DNA from: Pseudomonadota bacterium
GTDB lineage: Bacteria > Pseudomonadota > Gammaproteobacteria > Steroidobacterales > Steroidobacteraceae
DNA length: 5,359 nt
Assembly: GCA_021817875.1 (NCBI GenBank)
Contig: JAKAFQ010000328.1
Location: 1-5,359 of the forward strand
Direction of reading: 5' to 3'
Part shown: piece by piece, positions 1 through 5,359 of the stretch
Layout: each line of letters opens with the position of its first letter
Numbering within the stretch: position 1 is the stretch's first letter
Notes under the pieces: generated by a model
Databases searched by the model: none
The model's input: the letters and a program-made list of their open reading frames with translations, nothing else
Told to the model about the DNA's origin: nothing
Translations under genes and position numbers: made by a program

Positions 1-1386
1 GACTGCACGGGCTGCGGCCTGTGCCTCGAGGCCTGCCCGGCCGCGGCGGGCCGCGAGCCGGGGGATGCCGCCGGCGCCGAGGCCGCCCAGCCGGCGATCC
101 GGCTCACGGACAAGATGCCACTGCTCGAGATGCAGCGCGCCAACATCGCGTTTTTCGAGTCGCTCGCGCTGAACGATCGCTCGCGGGTCGACTTCGCGAC
201 CGTGCGCGGCGTGCAGTTCCTCAAACCCCTGTTCGAGTTCTCCGGGGCCTGCGCCGGCTGCGGCGAGACGCCGTACCTGAAGCTGCTCTCGCAGCTGTTC
301 GGCGACCGAGCGCAGATCGCCAACGCCACCGGCTGCTCGTCGATCTATGGAGGCAACCTGCCGGTGACGCCCTGGACGCGGGATGCCGAGGGCCGCGGGC
401 CGGCCTGGTCGAACTCCCTGTTCGAGGACAACGCGGAATTCGGACTGGGCTTCCGGCTCGCCGCCGACCAGCAGCTCGGCCAGGCGAAGGCGCTGCTGCG
501 CGAGCTCGCGCCGCTGCTCGGCGAGGCGCTCGTGAGCGCGATCCTCGCTGCGCCGCAGATCCGCGAGTCGGAGCTGCGCGCGCAGCGCGAGCGGGTGCGG
601 GCGCTGAAGGCGAGGCTCGGGGCGCTCGAGGACGAGCGGGCGCGGGAGCTGCTGTCGCTCGCCGACCAGCTCGTGCGCCGCAGCATCTGGATCGTGGGCG
701 GGGACGGCTGGGCCTACGACATCGGCTCGGCGGGTCTCGATCACGTGCTCGCGAGCGGCCGGGACGTGAACATCCTGGTGCTCGACACCGAAGTGTATTC
801 CAACACCGGCGGCCAGGCCTCGAAGGCGACACCGCTCGGAGCGGTGGCGCGGTTCGCCGCGGCGGGCAAGCGCACCGCGCGGCGCGAGCTGGCGCTGCAG
901 GCGATCGCCTACGGCAACGTCTACGTCGCTCAGGTCGCGATGGGTGCCAATCCGCAGCAGACGTTGCGCGCCTTCCGCGAGGCGGAGGCCTACCCCGGAA
1001 CCTCGCTCATCCTCGCCTACAGCCACTGCATCGCGCACGGCTTCGATCTGCGCTACGGCCTGCGCCAGCAGCGCCTGGCGGCCGCGAGCGGCCACTGGCC
1101 GCTGTTCCGGTTCAACCCGGCGATGCGCGCGGTGGGCGAGCGGCCGTTCCAGCTCGATTCCCGGCGACCGACGATTCCCTTCCGGGACTATGCCTACCGG
1201 GAGCTGCGCTACCGCGGGCTCAGCGAGACCGATCCGCGGACCGCCGCGGCGCTGCTCGCGCAGGCGCAGCAGGTGGTCACCGAACGGTATCGGCAGTACG
1301 AGGCGCTCGCCACCCGCGGCGGGGAGTGCTTCCACCCGGCGCGGACCGCCGCGGCGCGTCCGGCACACGATCATGGGCATTCATAA
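1..1386 (+). CDS. nifJ: Pyruvate:ferredoxin (flavodoxin) oxidoreductase, C-terminal part (5' end outside window)
   Basis: The enzyme oxidatively decarboxylates pyruvate with CoA to acetyl-CoA and CO2, reducing ferredoxin or flavodoxin in the cytoplasm. Only the last 461 residues are present; single-chain family members are about 1,170-1,200 residues, so about 60% lies upstream. The reading frame is open from base 1. Window residues 2-13 are a CxxCxxCxxxCP cluster motif, the end of the ferredoxin-like domain. The thiamine-diphosphate domain follows: CAGCGETP (C84, C87), NATGCSS (C112), GRGPAWSNSLFEDNAEFG, GGDGWAYDIG (233-242) and DTEVYSNTGGQ (262-272). C343 in AYSHCIAHG matches the fourth ligand of the proximal [4Fe-4S] cluster; the spacings 3, 25 and 231 agree with Cys812/815/840/1071 of the Desulfovibrio africanus enzyme as I recall them. 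No frameshift or lost ligand is seen. The tail ends in a His-rich ARPAHDHGHS and overlaps polX by 14 nt. Confidence 0.96.
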   Translation, partial: DCTGCGLCLEACPAAAGREPGDAAGAEAAQPAIRLTDKMPLLEMQRANIAFFESLALNDRSRVDFATVRGVQFLKPLFEFSGACAGCGETPYLKLLSQLFGDRAQIANATGCSSIYGGNLPVTPWTRDAEGRGPAWSNSLFEDNAEFGLGFRLAADQQLGQAKALLRELAPLLGEALVSAILAAPQIRESELRAQRERVRALKARLGALEDERARELLSLADQLVRRSIWIVGGDGWAYDIGSAGLDHVLASGRDVNILVLDTEVYSNTGGQASKATPLGAVARFAAAGKRTARRELALQAIAYGNVYVAQVAMGANPQQTLRAFREAEAYPGTSLILAYSHCIAHGFDLRYGLRQQRLAAASGHWPLFRFNPAMRAVGERPFQLDSRRPTIPFRDYAYRELRYRGLSETDPRTAAALLAQAQQVVTERYRQYEALATRGGECFHPARTAAARPAHDHGHS

Positions 1387-3100
1387 CAGCGACATCGCCG
1401 ATGCCTTCGATGAGATCGGCGAGCTGCTCGCGATCGAGGGCGAGAATCCGTTCCGCATCCGCGCCTACCGGCGCGCGGCGCGGATCGTGCGCAGTTTCCC
1501 GCGGGAGCTCGCCGAGATGCATGGCGTGCGCGAGTACGACGCGATTCCCGGCATCGGCGCCGATCTCGCCGGCAAGATCGCCGAGCTCATCGACACCGGG
1601 CACGTGCGGGCGCTCGAGACGCTGCGCCGCGAGGTGCCGGCCGAGACCCGTGAGCTGCTGCGTCTGCCCGGACTCGGGCCGGTGCGGGTCCGGGCGCTGA
1701 TGAGACTGCTCGGGGTGAAGAGCCGGGAGGATCTCGCGCGCGCCATCGCCGCCGGCCGGCTCACCACCGTGCCGGGGTTCGGGCCGGGGATCGAGGCGCG
1801 GCTGCAGGCCGCGCTCGCGAAGCGCACGCCGGGTCCGCCCGCCCGCCTGCCGTGGTCGGTGGCGGCGCAGTATGCGCGGCCGCTGCGCGAGTATCTGCGC
1901 TCGCTCCCCGGGGTCTCGCGCGTCGACATCGCGGGCAGCTATCGCCGGGGCCGCGATACCGTCGGCGATCTGGATGTGCTGGTGTGCGCCTCGCCCGGCG
2001 CGAAGCGGCTGGCGGCGCTCGGGCGCTACGCCGATCTGCGCGAGCTCTCGAGCTCCGGCACCACGCGGGCGAGCGGCATCCTGCGCAACGGTCTGCAGGT
2101 CGATGTCCGGGTGGTTGCGCCGCGCAGCTTCGGAGCGGCGCTGCACTATTTCACCGGCAGCAAGGATCACAACATCCGCACCCGGCGCCTGGCGCGCGAG
2201 CGCGGCTGGAAGCTCAGCGAGTACGGCCTGTTCGAGGGCACGCGGCGCCTGGCGGGAGAGACGGAAGAGGGTCTGTACCGCGCCCTGGGTCTCACCTTCA
2301 TTCCACCGGAGCTGCGCGAGGACCGGGGCGAGATCGAGGCGGCGGGCCGCGATGCACTGCCGGTGCTGATCGAGCGCGCCGATCTGAAGGGCGATCTGCA
2401 CGTGCACACCAACGCCTCGGACGGCGCCGACTCGCTCGAACGGATGGTCGCCGCGGCGCGGGCACTGAATCTGTCCTACATCGCGATCACCGACCACAGC
2501 AGGCATCTCGGCATCGTCCACGGGCTCGACGCCGGGCGGCTGGCACGGCAGGGCGAGGCGATCGACGCCCTCAACGAGACCCTGCGCGGCTTTACGATTC
2601 TCAAGGGAGCGGAAGTCGACATCCTGCAGGACGGCCGGCTCGCCTTGCCCGACGCCGTGCTCGCGCGTCTCGATGTGGTGGTGGTGGCCGTACACGATCA
2701 CTTCGGGCTCTCCGAGACCCAACAGACGACACGCATCCTGCGCGCGCTCGAGAGGCCTCGGGCCGCGGTGCTGGCCCATCCGAGCGGCCGGCTGATCGGT
2801 GAGCGCGACGCGTATGCCTTCGACTTCGAGAAGGTGCTCGATGCGGTGCGCGCCCGCGGCGGCTGTCTCGAAGTGAACGGCCAGCCGCTGCGGCTCGACC
2901 TGACGGACAGCCGCATCCAGGCCGCGATCGAGCGCGGCGTCACGCTGTCGCTGGCGAGCGATGCGCACTCGGCCGATCAGCTGCTGAATCTCGACGGCGC
3001 CATCCGACAGGCGCGCCGCGGATGGGCTCGCAGGCAGGACGTGCTCAACACCCGCACGGTGGCCGAGGTGCGCGCCCGGCTGCGTACCGGCGCGGGTTAG
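1373..3100 (+). CDS. polX: DNA polymerase X family protein with C-terminal PHP 3'-5' exonuclease domain
   Basis: A repair polymerase that fills short gaps and, through its PHP domain, removes 3' nucleotides or damaged 3' ends. The 575-residue length matches bacterial PolX (about 570-575). Residues 1-90 form the 8-kDa-like DNA-binding region, with helix-hairpin-helix motifs PGIGADLAGKI (59-69), LPGLGPVRV (98-106) and VPGFGPGIEARL (133-144). The nucleotidyltransferase core has GSYRRG (188-193), GDLDVLV with metal ligands D199 and D201, VDV with the third Asp D244, and YFTGSKDHNIR (259-269). The PHP domain has DLHVHTNASDG (341-351; H343, H345), ITDHS (372-376), GAEVDI (E414), VHDHF (440-444), AHPSGRLIG (468-476), LEVNGQPLRLDL (499-510) and SDAHS (529-533), so both activities look intact. 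I chose ATG 1373 because DIADAFDEIGELLAIEGENPFRIRAY is the usual N-terminus. No purine-rich Shine-Dalgarno precedes it, and the 14-nt overlap with nifJ suggests coupled translation. Confidence 0.96.
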   Translation: MGIHNSDIADAFDEIGELLAIEGENPFRIRAYRRAARIVRSFPRELAEMHGVREYDAIPGIGADLAGKIAELIDTGHVRALETLRREVPAETRELLRLPGLGPVRVRALMRLLGVKSREDLARAIAAGRLTTVPGFGPGIEARLQAALAKRTPGPPARLPWSVAAQYARPLREYLRSLPGVSRVDIAGSYRRGRDTVGDLDVLVCASPGAKRLAALGRYADLRELSSSGTTRASGILRNGLQVDVRVVAPRSFGAALHYFTGSKDHNIRTRRLARERGWKLSEYGLFEGTRRLAGETEEGLYRALGLTFIPPELREDRGEIEAAGRDALPVLIERADLKGDLHVHTNASDGADSLERMVAAARALNLSYIAITDHSRHLGIVHGLDAGRLARQGEAIDALNETLRGFTILKGAEVDILQDGRLALPDAVLARLDVVVVAVHDHFGLSETQQTTRILRALERPRAAVLAHPSGRLIGERDAYAFDFEKVLDAVRARGGCLEVNGQPLRLDLTDSRIQAAIERGVTLSLASDAHSADQLLNLDGAIRQARRGWARRQDVLNTRTVAEVRARLRTGAG

Positions 3101-3123
3101 GGACGCATGCGGCGGCGAAGGCC

Positions 3124-3789
3124 ATGAACGCGCTGCGCTTCGCTTCGAGACGTCGCCGGCGGCGGCACGAAGGGCGTACGGCCACCGTGAGCATCCATGT
3201 GCGCAACCTGGCGCAGATGTTCAACCTGCTCGATCCGTCGCCTTTCTGGGACCGGGACCTCGACCGTGACGCCGCGGAGTTCATCGAGGAGGAGTTCAGC
3301 GACCGGCGCGATGCCGGCCGTTGGCGCCTGAGCGTGCATGCCAGCGAGGGCGCGGCCCTGGCGGAGGATCTGCGCAGCGCCGTGGCGCGCTACTACCAGC
3401 GGCTCGTCGCCTCGACCCGCCGTCAACAGCGCGAGCAGATGCGCCTGACGCAGTGGGCGCTGCTCGGTGGATCGGTCATTTTCCTGCTGAGCATGAGCGC
3501 GCGCCGGCTCCTCGATCATCTGCTGGCGCACGGTACTTCGCGGCTGCTCGATGAGGGTCTGATCATCCTGGCGTGGCTGGCGCTGTGGCGTCCGGCCGAG
3601 TCGCTCGTGTACGGTTGGGTTCCGCTGTGGCGCAGGCGCAGGATGTACCAGCGACTCGCCGCCATGCGGGTGAACGTGCATGTTGTCACGCCGCCGGCCG
3701 GGTTGGCGCAGAGCGATGGCGCGAAGGGCGGTGAGCCGCCACCGGCGGGCGCGACTCCGGTGCCGCTCAGGAGCCTGCCTGTGCCTTGA
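3124..3789 (+). CDS. Uncharacterised membrane protein with two predicted transmembrane helices
   Basis: I do not recognise a named family. From ATG 3124 the product is 221 residues. A basic leader (residues 9-14 are six Arg) precedes a soluble segment, SIHVRNLAQMFNLLDPSPFWDRDLDRDAAEFIEEEF (23-58), then a short region WRLSVHASEG (67-76) and an amphipathic, Arg/Gln-rich stretch (83-107). Two hydrophobic segments follow, about 110-126 and 144-166, the second carrying WRPAESLVYGW. A basic stretch RRRRMYQRLAAMRV (170-183) and a Pro/Gly-rich tail complete it. Similar small proteins with an FNxLDPSPFxxxDLD segment before two helices are, as I recall, widespread in Proteobacteria without assigned function. 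The in-frame GTG at 3187 would begin directly at the probable conserved core, with GAAGGG 12 nt upstream; it may be the true start (200 residues). ATG 3124 has only a GAAGG 2 nt away, too close for a good site. The gene lies 23 nt after polX and is probably co-transcribed with it. Confidence 0.8.
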   Translation: MNALRFASRRRRRRHEGRTATVSIHVRNLAQMFNLLDPSPFWDRDLDRDAAEFIEEEFSDRRDAGRWRLSVHASEGAALAEDLRSAVARYYQRLVASTRRQQREQMRLTQWALLGGSVIFLLSMSARRLLDHLLAHGTSRLLDEGLIILAWLALWRPAESLVYGWVPLWRRRRMYQRLAAMRVNVHVVTPPAGLAQSDGAKGGEPPPAGATPVPLRSLPVP

Positions 3790-3803
3790 AGTCGGCAGAG
3801 CGT

Positions 3804-3837
3804 GCGCCGGCAACAGCGCCGCTGCCGTTGCCGGCGC
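3804..3837 (+). terminator. 11-bp GC-rich hairpin after the membrane-protein gene, terminator-like
   Basis: Arms GCGCCGGCAAC (3804-3814) and GTTGCCGGCGC (3827-3837) are perfectly complementary around a 12-nt loop, and the stem starts 14 nt after the TGA at 3787-3789. No T-tract follows, so it is not a classical intrinsic terminator. It could stop or stabilise the nifJ-polX-membrane protein transcript. The position fits the end of that unit. Confidence 0.45.
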
Positions 3838-3920
3838 CGGACGCCGGATGTCGCCCACCGGCGACCGGTGCGCGGAAGAAAATCCCGCGCGCCCTCTGGC
3901 CCGGCCGGTGACGCAACCGG

Positions 3921-3926
3921 TATGAT
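3921..3926 (+). promoter_or_regulatory. Possible -10 element upstream of the nucleotidyltransferase gene
   Basis: TATGAT matches the sigma-70 -10 consensus at five of six positions and is one of few AT-rich hexamers in the gap. No TTGACA-like box stands 16-18 nt upstream and there is no extended TGn, so a promoter here would be weak or activator-dependent. Transcription from about 3933 would give a leader of roughly 107 nt before the ATG at 4040. Confidence 0.25.
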
Positions 3927-4024
3927 GGGGCCGTGAAGCTCGCGCAGTCGGGACGGCCTGCTGGCCGCATCCCGCTGTCTCCATCCGCACCAGAGCGCGT
4001 CGTCACGCAACCGGACGGCGCCCC

Positions 4025-4031
4025 GAGGGAG
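4025..4031 (+). promoter_or_regulatory. Ribosome binding site for the gene starting at 4040
   Basis: GAGGGAG lies 8 nt before ATG 4040 and is the clearest Shine-Dalgarno-like sequence in the window. It supports this ATG, which places the nucleotide-binding loop at residues 12-20 as usual for the family. Confidence 0.55.
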
Positions 4032-4039
4032 CTGGCCGC

Positions 4040-5023
4040 ATGAATCAATCCAACACAGTCTGGGCCATCGTACTGGCGGCTGGTGAAGGCAGGCGGTTGA
4101 GGGGACTGACCACCACGCGCAGCGGTCTCGCCATACCCAAACAGTTCTGCTCGCTCGAGCACGGACCCTCGCTGCTGCAGGACGCCATCGAGCGCGCGGC
4201 GGGCATCGCCGATCGCCGGCGCATCTGTGCGGTCGTCGCTGCGCGCCACCAGCGCTGGTGGCGCGGGCAGCTGAGCGGGCTGCCGCCGCAGAACATCATC
4301 GTGCAGCCGGAGAACCGCGGCACCGCGAGCGGAGTGCTGCTGCCGCTGCTCACCATTCTCGGGCGCGATCCGCAGGCGCGGGTCGTGCTGCTGCCCTCGG
4401 ACCATCACGTACGCGACGAGTGGCAGCTCGGACAGGCGCTGCGCCGTGCGACGGCTCCGACGGAGGCCGACCGGCCGGAGGTGCTGTTGCTCGGGCTCGA
4501 GCCGCGCAGCGCCGACCCGCAGCTCGGATACATCGTGCCGCGCCGCGAGCCGGGGCGCGCACACCATGGCGTGCAGCGCTTCGTGGAGAAACCGGACCCG
4601 GCGCGCGCGGCGGCGCTCGTGGATCAGGGCGCGCTGTGGAACACGTTCATCATCGCTGCGGACGGAGCGGCGCTGGTGCGGCTGTTCGAGCGGCGCTGCC
4701 CGGATATCCTCGCGGTCATGCGTGCGGCGCTCGAGAGCGCCGCGGGGGCGGCGCAGGTCAATGCGCGGCTCGCCGGGCTCTACCCGTTGCTGCCGGAACT
4801 CGATTTCTCGCGTGGCGTGCTCGAGGGCCAGGAGCCGCATCTGCGCGTGCTGCCCGTGCCGGAATGCGGCTGGAGCGATCTCGGCACGCCGGACCGGGTC
4901 GCCGAGGCGCTCGATGGACTGCGCAGCCGGCGCAGCAGACGCGAGCGCCGGCCGGAGGGTGGTGTGTTGTTGAGTCTCGCCGCCCGGCACCGCCAGCTGC
5001 ACGGCAGCACGGCCCGGCAGTAA
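4040..5023 (+). CDS. Sugar-phosphate nucleotidyltransferase, mannose-1-phosphate guanylyltransferase-like
   Basis: The 327-residue protein is a single Rossmann-like nucleotidyltransferase. If it acts as its closest family suggests, it makes GDP-mannose from GTP and mannose-1-phosphate in the cytoplasm for polysaccharide or glycolipid synthesis. Visible motifs are the loop LAAGEGRRL (12-20), PKQF (33-36, probable catalytic K34), QPENRGTA (89-96), LLPSDHHV (117-124; metal-binding D121), LGYIVP (162-167), RFVEKPD (180-186), WNTFII (200-205), LDFSRGVLE (254-262) and WSDLGTP (278-284; D280). PKQF, FVEKP and the W-x-D-x-G ending favour guanylyl- over thymidylyl- or uridylyltransferases; substrate choice is inference. 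There is no room for the phosphomannose isomerase domain of bifunctional ManC. The last about 33 residues, starting RSRRSRRERR, are Arg-rich and look like a non-conserved tail. It is preceded by its own leader and followed by a hairpin, so it is probably transcribed singly. Confidence 0.85.
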   Translation: MNQSNTVWAIVLAAGEGRRLRGLTTTRSGLAIPKQFCSLEHGPSLLQDAIERAAGIADRRRICAVVAARHQRWWRGQLSGLPPQNIIVQPENRGTASGVLLPLLTILGRDPQARVVLLPSDHHVRDEWQLGQALRRATAPTEADRPEVLLLGLEPRSADPQLGYIVPRREPGRAHHGVQRFVEKPDPARAAALVDQGALWNTFIIAADGAALVRLFERRCPDILAVMRAALESAAGAAQVNARLAGLYPLLPELDFSRGVLEGQEPHLRVLPVPECGWSDLGTPDRVAEALDGLRSRRSRRERRPEGGVLLSLAARHRQLHGSTARQ

Positions 5024-5024
5024 C

Positions 5025-5050
5025 GCGGCGCCGGGCCCGGCCCGGGCCGC
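5025..5050 (+). terminator. GC-rich hairpin just after the nucleotidyltransferase stop codon
   Basis: GCGGC (5025-5029) pairs with GCCGC (5046-5050), and CCGGGC (5031-5036) pairs with GCCCGG (5040-5045). This gives 11 base pairs with one bulged G (5030) and a 3-nt loop, starting one base after TAA 5021-5023. No T-tract follows. Its place between two convergent genes fits a transcription-ending structure. Confidence 0.45.
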
Positions 5051-5062
5051 CTCGGGGGACGT

Positions 5063-5080
5063 GCCGCCCGCGCAGGCGGC
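5063..5080. terminator. Second hairpin in the convergent gap, possible terminator for the minus-strand gene
   Basis: GCCGCC (5063-5068) and GGCGGC (5075-5080) are complementary around a 6-nt loop, six bases beyond the stop of the minus-strand CBS gene. Six GC pairs are stable, but there is no T-tract on either side. It could act in both directions. Confidence 0.3.
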
Positions 5081-5086
5081 GTTGCA

Positions 5087-5359
5087 TCAGTGACGGCCTT
5101 CGCGGCCGGCCTGCGCGCCCATCAGTCCAGCCAGCGTCATCAGTTCGCGCGCGACAGCCGGCAGCAGGTCATCCAGCGTCACCATGCCGAGCAGCGCCCC
5201 CGAGGCATCCACGACCGGGGCGCGCCGGACCGCCCGGGCGTTCATCGCCCCGATGGCCTCGGTCAACCCGAAATCCGTCGGCAGCACCAGCGGGTCCGGC
5301 GTCATCGCCTCGCCCACCGTGAGCAGATACAGATCGGTGCTGCGGCTGACCTCGCTGCG
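5087..5359 (-). CDS. CBS-domain protein, C-terminal part (5' end outside window)
   Basis: CBS domains occur in pairs that bind AMP, ATP or related ligands and regulate partner proteins. The frame reads without a stop from the right edge to TGA (complement of 5087-5089), giving 90 residues. It begins RSEVSRSTDLYLLTVGEAMTPDP; the in-frame GTG at 5317 falls inside this and is unlikely to be the real start. One CBS motif is visible: VGEAMTPDPLVL (15-26), the helix LTEAIGAMNARAVRRAPVVD (32-51), then GALLGMVTLDDLL (54-66). The tail ELMTLAGLMGAQAGREGRH is typical of the second CBS unit in small stand-alone proteins of about 140 residues, so the first unit probably lies beyond the edge. A larger protein with a C-terminal CBS pair cannot be excluded. 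It converges with the nucleotidyltransferase gene, leaving 63 nt between the stops. Confidence 0.88.
   Translation of the reverse strand, partial: RSEVSRSTDLYLLTVGEAMTPDPLVLPTDFGLTEAIGAMNARAVRRAPVVDASGALLGMVTLDDLLPAVARELMTLAGLMGAQAGREGRH

Larger units (their letters stand above)
3790..4039. other. 250-nt non-coding gap with three hairpins and short direct repeats
   Basis: No credible protein gene is seen here. Besides the hairpin at 3804-3837, there is CACCGG-3 nt-CCGGTG (3856-3870), and GCGCGG-9 nt-CCGCGC (3870-3890) with an A-rich loop AAGAAAATC. A five-base inverted pair CCGGT/ACCGG (3905-3920) abuts a -10-like TATGAT. Direct repeats are ACGCAACCGG (3911-3920, 4005-4014), GGACGGC (3951-3957, 4013-4019) and GCTGGCCGCAT (3960-3970, 4031-4041). 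The right half is the likely leader of the nucleotidyltransferase gene. Chance hairpins are common at this GC content. Confidence 0.5.

Noticed and set aside
21..1700. Long plus-strand open frame across nifJ and the start of polX
   Set aside because: It is the wrong frame over two strongly recognised proteins; its product is Arg/Ala/Gly-rich without motifs, as expected from GC-rich shadow frames.
2674..2688. GTG triplet run
   Set aside because: It encodes a Val-rich beta strand of the PHP domain just before the VHDHF motif; it is ordinary coding sequence.
1277..2968. 563-codon minus-strand open frame opposite polX
   Set aside because: It lies antisense to all PolX catalytic motifs, has no recognisable domain, and results from scarce stop codons on the complementary strand.
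3680..3925. Small plus-strand open frame over the end of the membrane-protein gene and the gap
   Set aside because: It has no ribosome binding site, no domain, and passes through the 11-bp hairpin.
3767..5002. 411-codon minus-strand open frame opposite the nucleotidyltransferase
   Set aside because: The plus strand carries the full motif set of a known family; the antisense product is low-complexity and runs through the hairpin-rich gap.
5087..5317. CBS gene starting at the internal GTG 5317
   Set aside because: The frame continues open to the window edge with residues (STDLYLLTVGEAMT) that fit the linker between two CBS units, so the start is outside the window.
4258..5322. 354-codon plus-strand frame over the nucleotidyltransferase and the CBS gene
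   Set aside because: It is an Ala/Arg/Pro-rich shadow that runs across a stop, two hairpins and a gene on the other strand.

Overview
The window is a GC-rich (roughly 70% G+C by eye), densely packed bacterial chromosomal segment with strong G/C bias at third codon positions. It has no rRNA, tRNA, CRISPR, insertion sequence or phage signature. Gene content (a single-chain NifJ-type pyruvate:ferredoxin oxidoreductase, a bacterial PolX, a two-helix membrane protein, a sugar-phosphate nucleotidyltransferase and a CBS-domain protein) fits a high-GC proteobacterium with an anaerobic or microaerobic side to its metabolism. That placement is inference from gene style, not from a marker gene.

Layout. 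Positions 1-1386 (+) hold the C-terminal 461 residues of NifJ: the end of its ferredoxin-like domain and the complete thiamine-diphosphate domain. Positions 1373-3100 (+) encode a complete 575-residue DNA polymerase X with helix-hairpin-helix, nucleotidyltransferase and PHP exonuclease modules; its start overlaps the nifJ end by 14 nt. Twenty-three nt further on, 3124-3789 (+) encodes a membrane protein I do not recognise by name. These three genes look like one transcription unit ending at an 11-bp hairpin (3804-3837). The 250-nt gap 3790-4039 has three hairpins, a -10-like box and short direct repeats, and leads into a mannose-1-phosphate guanylyltransferase-like gene (4040-5023, +). A strong hairpin follows that gene, and a CBS-domain gene converges from the minus strand (5087 to the right edge, its 5' part missing).

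How the genes relate. NifJ links pyruvate, CoA and low-potential ferredoxin; PolX fills gaps and trims 3' ends during DNA repair; the nucleotidyltransferase would supply an activated sugar, probably GDP-mannose, for cell-surface polysaccharide; CBS domains sense adenine nucleotides. No single pathway joins them. The tight nifJ-polX overlap is the strongest hint of co-expression. I found no convincing novel system; the most open question is the uncharacterised membrane protein with its FNLLDPSPFWDRDLD segment.
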